This document shows positions 1 to 9,062 of a stretch of DNA of 64,000 nucleotides, one piece after another. The stretch lies in assembly GCF_000372725.1 (NCBI RefSeq), contig NW_005198167.1, forward strand, positions 584,242 through 648,241, written 5' to 3'. Each line of letters begins with the position of its first letter. Position 1 is the first letter of the stretch. The notes beneath the pieces are model-generated. The model was not told the origin of the DNA and ran no database searches. It saw only the letters and a program-made list of their open reading frames with translations. A program made the position numbers and the translations under genes. The DNA comes from Emiliania huxleyi CCMP1516 (Eukaryota; Haptophyta; Isochrysidales; Noelaerhabdaceae).

Positions 1-10
1 GCCACACAGC

Positions 11-100
11 CCTTGCCTCGCCCCTGCCCACCCTTGCCTCGCCCTGCTCTGATGCCCTTGCCTCGCCCCTGCCCACCCTTGCCTCGCCCTGCTCTGAGAC
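11..100. repeat. Intronic tandem repeat, about 45 bp x 2
   Basis: Two near-identical units of about 45 bp (built of CCCTTGCCTCGCCCCTGCCC and a related half-unit ending CTGCTCTGA) lie in the intron just upstream of the first visible Prp19 exon. It is a short minisatellite and has no coding sense. Confidence 0.7.
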
Positions 101-128
101 CGGCCGCTCTCGCTGCCCCCGTCAACAG

Positions 129-596
129 GTGTGGGATATCAAGTCGCGCGCAAACGTGGCCAGCTTCGACGTCGAGCAGCCCGTCTCGTGCCTATCCTTC
201 TCCGAGAACGGCTTCTACCTCGCCACCGGCGGCGCCGAGGGCGCGCGCGCCGCGCGCGCGTCCTCGCGGCGGCGCCCCCCCCCCCACCGTGCCCGTCTCG
301 TGATGCCGCGGCCCGCCTCCCGCCCCCCGGCAGGCGCGCTGAAGTTGTGGGACCTGCGCAAGCTGAAAAACATCCACACGATCGACGTGGGCGCGCCCGT
401 CCGCTCCGCCGCCTTCGACTTCAGCGGCCAGTTCCTCGCCGCCGCCGCGGGCACCACCTCCCTCTACGAGACAAAGTCGTGGGCGTCGCTCGCGCAGCAC
501 AAGGCGGCGGCGAGCGGCGTCTCGTTCGGCGCCGCCGCCTCGCTGCTCGCCGCCGCGGGCCCGGACGGCAAGCTCACCCTCTACGGCAGCGCGTGA
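129..596 (+). CDS. PRP19: Pre-mRNA-processing factor 19 (Prp19), C-terminal WD40 exons, 5' part outside window
   Basis: Prp19 is the U-box E3 ubiquitin ligase and scaffold of the spliceosomal NineTeen complex. Only the last WD40 blades are in the window. The first exon follows an acceptor (AACAG) at 128 and reads VWDIKSRANVASFDVEQPVS. A GC-AG intron at about 241-333 splits it from the last exon, which reads ALKLWDLRKLKNIHTID, closely matching the KLWDLRKLKNF blade of animal Prp19, and ends LAAAGPDGKLTLYGSA then TGA at 594-596. The intron is 93 nt and stays open in frame, so a gene caller would read through it; the family alignment says it should be removed. The bases at the intron start and at the next exon start are alike (GCGCGC), as in the introners elsewhere in the window, but low complexity makes that weak. 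Confidence 0.85.
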   Translation: MWDIKSRANVASFDVEQPVSCLSFSENGFYLATGGAEGARAARASSRRRPPPHRARLVMPRPASRPPAGALKLWDLRKLKNIHTIDVGAPVRSAAFDFSGQFLAAAAGTTSLYETKSWASLAQHKAAASGVSFGAAASLLAAAGPDGKLTLYGSA

Positions 597-836
597 GTTC
601 GAGAGGGGGGCGGCGCTTCGGGAGAGCCGAGCGTCGAGGGCGACGGGGGTCATGTGCTCCCAGGCTGGCCGTGTGGCTCCAGGGCCGCGCGCCGGGAATG
701 ATAAAGTAGCTAGTAGGCGTTTCGGGGCGACGTCTCTCGTTGGCGGCTTTTCACCACTCTCCTCTTGTGCTGACGAGTATCGTTAACGCACGCGGCACGC
801 GCGCGGTACATACATGTGTTAAAAATTAGAGTGTTT

Positions 837-876
837 TCTAAACCGGCGGATAGTGCTAGTCCCCCATCGGGAGGAC
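837..876 (+). repeat. 5' part of a retroposon-like repeat, split by a DNA transposon
   Basis: This piece (GTGCTAGTC...CATCGGGAGGAC) continues at 1797 after the hAT-like element. Together the two pieces match the uninterrupted copy at about 56098-56272, where TATCGGGAGGACGACCCCGG runs straight through. Confidence 0.65.
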
Positions 877-1796
877 ACTGGTTGGGTAGTAGTCTAAGTT
901 CTGAGCCTCGAGGCTGAGCGGGTCTAAGTGTGACTAGTCACGCTGGGGTGCTTACGCGGTCTAAGATCAGCGAGAGCCTCTTACATCGGCTAAGTCGGCC
1001 GTGGCACAGCCTGGGGCCAAGAGGCTCCCACCGTGATCAACGATACGGCGCTAGCCCCCAAATTTTCTTCGCCTGCGGCGGGCGCCTTCTAATCCGGATC
1101 GATCCTTCTCATGCTCAGCAATCGCCGCCTCAGCATCCTCCTCTTCCGATTCTCGTTGCTCTTCTTGAGCGCAATCTTCAAGCCAAACAGTTCTCACAAA
1201 TAGCCTCAAGCTCAAACAAACGCATGTCAAGGAAGCCTGTGTATGCTGGTCCTCTTTGAACGATCCGCGCGTGAGGTAGATCTAGCATAGGGCCTTGTTG
1301 GCAGCAGCCAGCTTGTTGCGCTGCTTCGTTGCGATGAGCTGATTGGGATCGCAGAAGTGCATGCCAAGCACCGCCACGATCTTGAAGCAGAACACATCGC
1401 AACCGCATCGTCCGCACTGCCATCGGTCGGCATGCCGCGCCCGCCGCTTCGCCGCAGCCGCCTTAAGACACGCATAGCGGCAGCACATGGTACGGTGCGC
1501 GTACTTGAGCAGGAGTTGCGCGCCGCAAGTAGCGCACTGGCCCTGGGACAAGGCGATATGGCGTCGTGCGCGGCATACGTTGGTCGGGACGCGTCCAGGT
1601 ATTTTTCGGGTAAACCTGGACTTTTGCAGGTATACCCGGGTTTTACCCGGATTTGGCCTTGTGCCGTCTAAGTTCATGGCCCCCGACCATACAGCGTCTA
1701 AGTCCGAGCCCGGCTCCGTGCGGGGGCTAAGTTGAGCGCTCGCTCGCTGCAGAGGCTAAGTGTAGAGCGACCCTCTAGCCCTACTACCCAACCATT
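877..1796. mobile_element. hAT-like DNA transposon, 920 bp, 16-bp TIRs, 8-bp TSD
   Basis: The left end ACTGGTTGGGTAGTAG (877-892) is the reverse complement of the right end CTACTACCCAACCATT (1781-1796) with one mismatch. The 8-bp sequence GGGAGGAC flanks it on both sides (869-876 and 1797-1804), and the related repeat at 56 kb shows the empty site with a single GGGAGGAC. An 8-bp duplication is typical of hAT (also P) elements. Inside both ends there is an array of CTAAGT motifs, each followed by a different short palindrome (about 890-1030 and 1665-1770), resembling the subterminal repeats that hAT transposases bind. The interior has a Cys-rich open frame on the minus strand (1282-1677). No full transposase is present, so it is non-autonomous. 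Confidence 0.8.
1282..1677 (-). CDS. Cys-rich 131-residue open frame inside the hAT-like element
   Basis: The translation contains CATCGAQLLLKYAHRTMCC and WQCGRCGCDVFCF, a CxxC...CC...CxxCxC pattern that could bind zinc, flanked by Arg/Lys-rich stretches. It lies wholly within the 877-1796 transposon. It may be a remnant of a transposon zinc-finger domain or chance in GC-rich DNA. No family is recognised. The first about 30 codons are low-complexity and may be non-coding. Confidence 0.3.
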   Translation of the reverse strand: MNLDGTRPNPGKTRVYLQKSRFTRKIPGRVPTNVCRARRHIALSQGQCATCGAQLLLKYAHRTMCCRYACLKAAAAKRRARHADRWQCGRCGCDVFCFKIVAVLGMHFCDPNQLIATKQRNKLAAANKALC

Positions 1797-1925
1797 GGGA
1801 GGACGACCCCGGCTAGCCGCCGACCACACCCACAAAGAACCCTGCACAAAGACCGCAGGGCGGGGACCTGTTCCTTTTTACCCATCTCCTAGTAGAGGTG
1901 TCCGTTTTATTTATTTATTTATTTG
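1797..1925 (+). repeat. Retroposon-like repeat with (TTTA)n tail, 3' part
   Basis: It runs GGGAGGACGACCCCGGCTAG ... GGGCGGGGACCTGTTCC ... AGTAGAGGTGTCC and ends in GTTTTATTTATTTATTTATTT. The nearest relative is at 56098-56272. Shorter 3' ends with the same GTCCGT(T/G)TTATTTATTT terminus lie at about 8600-8640 (-), 25484-25560 (-) and 43470-43523 (+). A tetranucleotide tail on dispersed copies of varied length is typical of 5'-truncated retroposons (SINE or LINE 3' ends). Confidence 0.6.
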
Positions 1926-1944
1926 GCGCTCCGCCTCCGCCGCG

Positions 1945-2068
1945 GGGGGGGACGGGTCAGGGGTCACGCTCGAGGGGTCACGCCACACAGGAGGCGAGAC
2001 CGCCGAGCGCAGCAGCGCACCTCCGCGCTCACCAGTGGTGTGACTGTGAAGGGGGGGGGGGGGGGGGC
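1945..2068. other. G-rich spacer with an 18-base G run
   Basis: No gene is seen between the retroposon tail and the next gene. The stretch holds G runs at about 1945 and 2051-2068, then TATA-poor sequence leading to the gene at 2512. Confidence 0.5.
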
Positions 2069-2511
2069 AGCTCAAAAAGGTGCATATGACACACATGAGC
2101 GAAATGTCCCCTTTTCAGCGCTTCGTCTGTTGCTCCACAGAACACACACCAACATCAGATAGCAGATCCATAGGAAGAAAGCAAGCGCCATTCTTTTTTT
2201 GCGACCCCTCCCGGAGGCCCTTCCGACTCCTCTCGATCGAGCCCTCCCGCCACGAAGATCTCCCTTTGTTGTCCGACCGTCCCTCCGAGCCCACCCGGCG
2301 CCCGAGCCCTCTTGCCTATCACCCGAGCTCGGGGGGGCGGCGAGCCCTCCTGGACCCCACCACCCCTCCCGCCTCGCCCAGCCCTCATTTCGGGCGGGGA
2401 AGTCTTTTTATGTTGAATGGCCGGAAGTACCCAGCTAGTAGGGACGCCAGCGGAGCAGGTACGCCAGCCGGAGCAGGCCAGCCGGAGCAGAGCCGCGGGT
2501 GCTCACACACA

Positions 2512-4555
2512 ATGGCGCTCCTCCTCGCCCTCCTCGGCCCAGGTCGCGAGACCCGAGCCGCGGCGCGACCCCCCCGCGCTCGCGACACGCACATGCTCGA
2601 GGTCAAGTCGTGGTTCGACAGCGGCGTCCGTCTCACTGCAGCAGCGGCAGCTTCGGCTCCACCGCCCGAAGGGCCCGAGGCCCGGGTGGTGCCCGCCACG
2701 ACCCGTCACCTCTCCGACAAGATTGCCCTCACCGGTGCCCGCCCGGAGGGGTGCGCCGTCCAATACCTCGGCGTTTTCACGAAAAGTGTGCTCGGAAGCC
2801 ACCATGGCGTGGACGTCTATGGCGGCTCGACAAACCCCTACCGCCGCTACGGCTGCTACGAGAAGGTCGGCGACCCCACCAAGATGCTGTGGTACGACGG
2901 CGAGGCGTGGGTGGTCGGAGACAATCTCGGCGGCAGGATCGGCATGGTGTGCGTCGACGAGCGCTCGACCCGGACCACCGATTGGGGCCGGCGAACAGGT
3001 GTGATTGTGGTCGACGAGCAGGCGCGGGCCCTCTCGCCCTCCCACCCCCGCCCTCTTGCCCCATCTCACTCTCCTGGTGCACGATCAGGCGGCGGCTCCA
3101 GCTCTCGTGATCCAGGATGTCGCACAGCTCGGGAGCAAGCCGGCCCTCCGGAGCAGCGCCCCGCCCGCCGACGCCGAGCGGAGGCGGCGCCCACGAGAGA
3201 GCGAGCAGCGGCGGCGGCCGGCGGTCGAGACCAAGTTTTCGGCCGCGCGTGCCGCGACGCAGTTCTCCGAAAGCCTGTACGGAGGAGCCCCTGCCGAGGC
3301 GCCGTCGGTGGGGTACGAGCCCCCCGAGGGCGCAGAGCAGGCGCCGCAAGGCGAGGCGGAGCACCGACGGACGCGCGTCGAGTCGCGCCCGTGGCGGAGC
3401 CGCACCGCGGAGAGCCCCTTCGGAGGCCCGCCTCCCGAGGCCGCGAAAAGCTTCGCGCCCGGCAGCTGGACGGCGCAGAGCTCGCCCAGCCCCATCTCCG
3501 GCGCTCCGACCGCCTCCATCGGCCCCTTCTCCTCCGCCGAGTGGCGCGTGCCGCCACCGACGGGCGGCTGCGAGTTTGGGATGGCGCCCGAGGGCTTGGG
3601 CGGCATGGGCTTGGGCGGGATGGGCTTGGTCGGCGTGGGCGGCGTGGGCATGGGCGGAGGCGGCGACGGCGGCGGCATGGGCGGTGGCATGGGCGGCGGC
3701 ATGGGCGGCGGCATGGGCGGGAGCGAGGCGCCGCCGCAGCCGACTGGCCCGGGGGGGGCGATGCAGAAGGAGATGCAAAGGGCGCAGCTGGAGGATCGGG
3801 TCGCCAAGGCGCGAGCGGCGAGCGAGGCGCAGCTCGAGGCACGCGTGGCGGAGATCCTCAAGCCGGCGCTCGACGAGTGGGCCACCAGCGCCATCGACAC
3901 CGCCGAGCTCGAGCGGCGAAAGGCGGCCGCGCCGGAGCAGGCAAAGGAGGAGCGCGAGCGGCGCGTCGGCCCGCTCGACACCGCGCACGACGCGTTCAAG
4001 GAGGCGGCGGCGGCGCGCGAGGAGGCGTGGGAGGCTTTTGCGAGCGCGTTTGTCGCGGAGCAGACGGCGGAGGGTGAGCTGCTCCGGTCGCTGGAGGCGG
4101 TGGAGGCGGCGGGGCAGCCCACCAACTGGCAGCCCACCCGGCCAGTGCATCGTGGGCAGCCACCTGGGTACGGTGCGCCGCTCGGGCCAGGCGGGCTGGG
4201 GATGCCGCCCCAAGGGATGGGGATGCCGCCCCAGGGAGGGATGGGGATGCCGCCGCAGGGCGCAGCGTTCCAGCAGCAGCAGGGCCAGCAAACTCAGGGG
4301 CAGGGGCAGCAGGGCTTTGACCCGCAAGATTTCCCGCAGACGCCACCTCCCGGCTTTGGGATGGGGTTCGGTGCGCCTGGCTTCGGCATGGGAACGCCTG
4401 GCTTCGGCATGGGAGCGCCAACGTTCGGAATGATGGCCTACGGCCCATCGCCCCCGCAGGGCACCGCCGAGCAGACGCCAAAGGAGGGTGCAGCCGGCGG
4501 GCAGGGCACCGCCCCGGGCGGCGGCGGGCGGGAGCCTCCCGGCGAGGACGCTTAG
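2512..4555 (+). CDS. Gly/Met-rich, coiled-coil protein with an N-terminal Trp/Tyr-rich module (unknown function)
   Basis: Two exons are proposed. Exon 1 starts at ATG 2512 (an in-frame ATG at 2410 is an alternative). It contains a compact module, FTKSVLGSHHGVDVYGG then YRRYGCYEKVGDPTKMLWYD and EAWVVGDNLGG, that looks like a small folded domain with regularly spaced Gly, Tyr and Trp. A GT-AG intron at 2999-3101 restores the frame used downstream. Exon 2 is Pro/Ser-rich, then has a GGMGLGGMGLVGVGG / GGGMGGGMGG tract (about 3590-3725), an Ala/Glu/Arg-rich coiled-coil stretch (about 3760-4110), and a Gly/Met/Pro/Gln-rich tail with GMGMPPQG and GFGMG repeats, ending with TAG at 4553-4555. The composition suggests a condensate- or RNA-associated protein, but that is only inference. 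No named family is recognised. Confidence 0.6.
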
Positions 4556-5373
4556 TGGGGCGCCAATGAGATGGACCGAGGACACATCCCGAGAGGCACA
4601 GAATGTGCTGACGCTGTCTGTGTAAGAGGTGAGAGTGCCAGAGTGAGCGCTCGCTCACGTGAATGTGCGTGTGCAAGATGTGGAACGTGCGCAACAATGC
4701 TGCTTCTGTGTGTGCATACACGTGTGCCGGTATGGTCGGGGTCGCGCGATAGTGATAACACTTTTTTGCCGGTATAGTGAACACTGAATTATTCCATATA
4801 TTCGTAGTGTGTGTATCTCTTCTTGTGTCTTGAGCTCGAACGCTCAGGCAGTGAGGCGGGGGGTCGGTTGTTCTCTCTCCTCTCTCGCTTTCCTGCTCGC
4901 TCTCACCACCCACCGCGCGCGCCAGAAGAGTCGACGCGAGACACACACAGATCACACACCACGCACAGCGCGGCAGCCGATGCTATCAGCGGGGCTTCTA
5001 CGGTACCATGTCGATTTTTCCCTGATCTGTGCTGTCAATTGGAGGTCTGAGCGATTGCTCTCTCACTCAAAACAGTGAACCGTGTGTAGTAATTACCGAC
5101 CGACATGGGCGGCGTTGAGTCGTGCGTCGGCTGAACGGTACTCTAAAGCGCCGACACTGCCGCGGCGCGTGAGTGGCAGGCGTGAAGTTGGATGTTTCAC
5201 ACGCGTGATAACCAATCGTATTGAGATTTGGTCGATGCTGGAACGTAAAAGTTCCGAAAGCCGCGAGAATTCGCCAGCGCGAACGGTGACGGCCGGTACG
5301 TCTTCGGTCCCGTGACGGCCGGGGCTAGTCTCAAAAGCCCCCCGACGCTGCTCGGCTGCTGGCTAAGACAAAG
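4556..5373. other. Intergenic spacer
   Basis: There is no convincing gene. It holds a GT/TGTG-rich 3' flank of the preceding gene and the 5' flank of the next. Nothing repeated elsewhere in the window was found. Confidence 0.5.
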
Positions 5374-7161
5374 ATGAAGGTTGCGTACGTCATCCTCGGT
5401 TCACCTTTTCGCTGCGGAAACGACAGATGCCTCAACCTTCGTGACGGGCCGGTGCCGCCGGAGAGGATGCTGTGGCTACACGTCTGGTCGCTCACAGTGC
5501 TGTGCCACAGCCTCGCCAGAGTCTTTATCATGCTACCAACGGACGCGAGACGCGGCGAAATCGCGGGCTACGCGTCGCTCGGCAACCTTCCTCGCCTACT
5601 TCCGTGCGAGATAGAGGAGGTTCGCGTGAGCAACAATTCGCTCGGTTCGTATGGGATGTATCTCCATGCGTTTGCCATCTCACGCGGCGCTGGCTTCAGC
5701 TATTACGTGTTTTCAGAGGTGGACTACCTGCCAGTCATGCCCCACTTTGATGCGACACTCGTCGCCATGCACGCGGGTGCGTTTCCGCAGTCCGTTGGCG
5801 CCTTGGTTGGCATCGTGCAAGGGCAACCCTTCGAGCCAGACTCCACGTACGACGCGCATCCAGAGGGCTCGCACATCATGTCGACTGCCACCATCGAGCG
5901 AATCTTTGCTCACGTCTACGAGGAGCGGCGGTGGAAGGGCTCCACCGCCGCCTACATACTAAACAGAACCTGGTCGGTGTACGGTCGCGAAAAGCCGTCC
6001 CGACGACTGCTGAGGCGAAACACGTACTACAACGTGCTACAACAGGGGTTTGGGCTCCTACTCAAGGAGGCAGGTATTGAGCAGCGAGACTGGACGGGTC
6101 AATTCCGCTCACCGTACTGGCACGCGGCAACTGGGAGCCTTGTTGATTGGACGGGCGCGTCCGCGTCAAGACAGCAGCTTCCGATGCGGAGCTTGCTCTT
6201 TGCGCCCACACAGATGCTCTTCCTGGACACCGTGACCCGCTGCTGCGGACAGAACTTCCAAGCTTGCTGGGACCAGCACCCGCGGTGCACGGTCCGCCGT
6301 TGGCACTCGGACGGCGACTGCTGCTCAGGCGAGAGCATTCCATGGACCTTGGTGGCCCTCAAGCCGCAAACCCCTCCGCCGCCGGAAGTGTCCACTTGCC
6401 CAGCTATCTCCAGTGGCGTCCTCATGTACCCGCCGCGAAGCGTAAAAGTGGCCACTGATTGGCTCCGATCGACGACGGCACCTGCAAAGCCGCGCGCGGC
6501 TTCATCGTGTGGAGATCTCGTGAGCCCGGTGGACACGTCCCCCATACGCTCGCCGCAGGTCCTCCACACAGCGATCTTGCCGCATGTTCGCGGAAAGCGC
6601 GTCGTGGAGATTGGGACACGCCGCGGCGACAGCGTGGCTTGCTACGCGCAAGTCGCAGCATCGGCTACTGCGGTGGAGGTCGACCCAGGCGCCTGCCTGT
6701 ACCTGAAGCGTCGCTCCGCGTCGCTCCGCGCAAACGGGTCCGACACCTTCGAGGTTGTCTGCGAGGACTACCGAGCGAACAAGGCGCTGCTGGACGCCGA
6801 CGTCTACACATGGTGGCAGGAGCCGCCTCTCTTAGACAACCTGGAGGTGCTTTGGACCCTGCGGTTTACGGCGAGGCCCGCACTCGCGCTCTTGGCTTTC
6901 GACCCGCAGTACCATCCAGACATGGCGGACTTGCACATCTTGCAGGGAGCGAACATGACAGACTGGGTGCAGAGTGTGGGATACGACGAGTACACGGCGT
7001 GCATCGTGTCAGACGATAAGGATCTAAGCAGAGATCGCAGGCTATGCTCAAGGGCTCGGGGAGTCTTCCATCTCGCAGCGGTGGCGGTGAAGCGCATCGA
7101 CCTGGCGCTACTTGAACTGGCTTGGGGAGCAAGAGGACGGCAAAAGAGTCGCCCGGGGTAA
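5374..7161 (+). CDS. Two-domain protein: glycosyltransferase-like N-half, class I SAM methyltransferase C-half
   Basis: A 595-codon intronless gene, unusual among the intron-rich neighbours. The N-half begins MKVAYVILGSPFRCGNDRC and has a hydrophobic strand (VFIMLPTD), then FSYYVFSEVDYLPVMPHFDA near residue 109. This acidic SEVDY with following FDA resembles the EDDY metal/sugar-binding strand of GT-A type glycosyltransferases seen in algal and giant-virus proteins. A Pro-rich linker (about residues 330-345) leads to the C-half. There KRVVEIGTRRGDSVACYA near residue 410 is a class I methyltransferase motif I (ExGxxxGxS), followed by an acidic strand ATAVEVDP. Its order (VVEIG, AVEVD, a Phe-Glu-Val-Val strand) suits FkbM-like enzymes. 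A sugar transferase joined to a methyltransferase suggests making a methylated glycan, which is inferred. Several NxT/S sites and many Cys hint at secretory passage, though no clear signal peptide is present. Confidence 0.7.
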   Translation: MKVAYVILGSPFRCGNDRCLNLRDGPVPPERMLWLHVWSLTVLCHSLARVFIMLPTDARRGEIAGYASLGNLPRLLPCEIEEVRVSNNSLGSYGMYLHAFAISRGAGFSYYVFSEVDYLPVMPHFDATLVAMHAGAFPQSVGALVGIVQGQPFEPDSTYDAHPEGSHIMSTATIERIFAHVYEERRWKGSTAAYILNRTWSVYGREKPSRRLLRRNTYYNVLQQGFGLLLKEAGIEQRDWTGQFRSPYWHAATGSLVDWTGASASRQQLPMRSLLFAPTQMLFLDTVTRCCGQNFQACWDQHPRCTVRRWHSDGDCCSGESIPWTLVALKPQTPPPPEVSTCPAISSGVLMYPPRSVKVATDWLRSTTAPAKPRAASSCGDLVSPVDTSPIRSPQVLHTAILPHVRGKRVVEIGTRRGDSVACYAQVAASATAVEVDPGACLYLKRRSASLRANGSDTFEVVCEDYRANKALLDADVYTWWQEPPLLDNLEVLWTLRFTARPALALLAFDPQYHPDMADLHILQGANMTDWVQSVGYDEYTACIVSDDKDLSRDRRLCSRARGVFHLAAVAVKRIDLALLELAWGARGRQKSRPG

Positions 7162-7204
7162 CCTATGAGATGCGGCATATCAGCGTGGAGGTGCAGGCCC
7201 TGCC

Positions 7205-7470
7205 TTGGACCGTGAACGCCGCCAAGGCAATTGGCTGTCTTCTGGAGCCACGTCTCGCCCTTTGCGGGAGAGAACGCGAAGCAGGTTGCCATCCTCGACA
7301 TCGAGTCGAGTCCGGGCGCCCTCCTCTTCCGCGCACCCGCCTCGTCGGTGCCCACTTGCTACGGCGGCTCGCCGCTCCGCCTTCCCGTCGACGACGAGGT
7401 GTCTCGCCGCCGGAGCGGTTCGACTACGAGCCGCCTATCCAAACGCTCGGGGGTGGCTCGCGTCCGCTAG
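7205..7470 (+). pseudogene. Possible gene fragment (FAGENAKQVAILDIESSPG)
   Basis: The frame 7231-7470 reads SHVSPFAGENAKQVAILDIE then SSPGALLFRAPASSVPTCYGG before turning Arg-rich. The first 50 residues look like genuine protein (balanced composition, phased codons), but no start, splice partner or family is recognised. It may be a leftover exon downstream of the 5374 gene. Confidence 0.3.
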
Positions 7471-8199
7471 GCGGAGGTGGCGAGGGCGGTGTGGAGGCGA
7501 GGGCAAAGGCGGGCTAGGCGGGACTGCCGGCTGCAGCCTTGCTAGACCCAGCGAGAGGGTTGGTTCGCCAGGCGCTGTCAGGTTCCTCGGTCCGCTCCCC
7601 CTCTTGGCAAGTTTTTCTTCATATGGCCTCAAACTGTAACTCGCCCCGCGCGCGCGAGGCGAGGGTGGTCAATGCACACATGACTAGTTACAAGGCGGGC
7701 TCTGACCCGTGCTGTGACGCAGCTTTTGGGGCTCCAAATATTTTGGATTCACGGATGTACACATTCACGAGGATCGAGAACCCCTCCCTCCCCGCCGCGG
7801 GCGGCCCAGCAGGTCCGCGACACGCCCTAAGTGACAAGCCTAAGTGCTCCGATACATATCTTAGGCCTAAAGTATCTGGGTGCATGTTGTGCACGTCGCA
7901 CGTCGTTCAGCGACTGTAGAACCGCACGATACCGCGTCATCTGGGGAGCTGACCCGCTGTACAAGTTGCGGCCCCCGGCTGATTCGAAATTCGGCGAGCC
8001 GTCATCAGGGTTGCTGGGAGACCAAATGCTCCCTCCCCAGTCAGGGCCGTTGAAAGGTCTGCACCCGGCGTTGAAGCACAAACCACCCGTCCCTGTGCTC
8101 CACCTTCTTCTCCCATGTCGGTCCCTGAGAACCCCACTATACAGCGCCACCTCGTGAGCTGTCCTGTGAGCTGTGTGTTGTGCGTCCAGCAGTCCGGAC

Positions 8200-8305
8200 C
8201 CAGTGCTACGGCCGGTGACAGCGCGCCTCGTGTCGGCTCCCGAGCCAATCGTGTGCAGCGTGTGTGTGCGTGTGGGCCCGTCCTCCATGCTTGGAGGTGT
8301 GTAAG
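8200..8305 (+). repeat. About 105-bp dispersed repeat D, copy 1
   Basis: It runs GTGCTACGGCC...GTGACAGCGCGCCTCGTGTC...CCAATCGTGTGCAGCGTGTG...GGGCCCGTCCTCCATGC. A roughly 90% identical copy lies in inverse orientation at 62290-62400, just upstream of the Utp14 start. Confidence 0.7.
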
Positions 8306-8359
8306 ACTGACTGACTGACTCTCTGAGTACAACATAAGAATTTTACAACAACAACACAT

Positions 8360-8462
8360 TTGTGTTGGTATATTAAAAATCTCTCTTTGATTGACGATTG
8401 CTCTGCGAGGCCGTGCGAAGAACGACTGAGTCTGTGAGATTTTTAGCAATACCAAACAACTC
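8360..8462. mobile_element. Small MITE-like inverted-repeat element, about 100 bp
   Basis: The left end GTTGGTATATTAAAAATCTC (about 8364-8383) pairs, with a few mismatches, with GAGATTTTTAGCAATACCAA (about 8436-8455). The right-end motif TTTTTAGCAATACCAAACAA recurs at about 49186-49206, suggesting a second, degraded copy there. The AT-rich body contrasts with the GC-rich surroundings. No clear target duplication was found. Confidence 0.4.
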
Positions 8463-8599
8463 TAACACTCACACGTACGTAATTTGGGGCCTGGAGCCCT
8501 GTTCACGCGCGCGCGAGACGTGCAGACAGGGTTGCCAGGTGAGAGCGAATGGCGCGGTTCACGCCTCGCACAACAGAGAGAGAAGATCTGAGATAAATA

Positions 8600-8640
8600 A
8601 AAGAAAGGCATAAAATAAATAAATAAAACGGACACGCCAA
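8600..8640 (-). repeat. (TTTA)n-tailed retroposon 3' end, minus copy
   Basis: Read on the minus strand it gives GGCGTGTCCGTTTTATTTAT continuing with TTATTT, the same terminus as at 1900-1925. Confidence 0.5.
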
Positions 8641-9062
8641 AACGAGAGAAGGAGAGGATCTTGTAAGTACTCGAGTAAGGACGACAACTTACTTCTCTTC
8701 TCAATCAGGGACACACATGAAAAAGAAAGAAAGAAAGAAAACAGACAACCCAAGGGAGGGATGGAGGAAGGACGGCACGCCGCCACTACACAGGGATTTT
8801 AAGGAGAGGGGTGTGATGCGCTAGCCGTCGCCCACCCTAGGGAGTCTGCCTCTTCCTATCTCTTTTCGCAGTGGACACACATGATACGCTGCTTGCGTCC
8901 GCACATGTTTTTCTTTCTTGCGCCCTTGTCGTGCCAGTGTGCTGTGAGAGAGGCTTGTATCTTAAGAATTCTTTCTGCTATAGCTTCGCCGCCCACTTGG
9001 AGTCGCTTAGGCGGCTCCCACAGTGCTGAGTCCCGTGTCAAGTGTGAACTCGAGTAGGGTCG

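Larger units (their letters stand above)
7650..9062. other. Repeat-rich intergenic region
   Basis: There is no gene I can support. It holds: a dispersed repeat at 8200-8305 also found inverted at 62290-62400; a short inverted-repeat element at 8360-8460; a retroposon tail at 8600-8640; and an AAAG-rich stretch at 8715-8745 whose reverse complement resembles 37517-37552. Confidence 0.5.

Noticed and set aside
2777-4585. 602-codon minus-strand frame
   Set aside because: Arg/Leu/Ala-rich antisense shadow of the Gly/Met-rich gene, with no domain.
7960-8010. tRNA-like B box (GATTCGAAATTC)
   Set aside because: The T-loop pattern is off by spacing and no A box or clover-leaf could be drawn.
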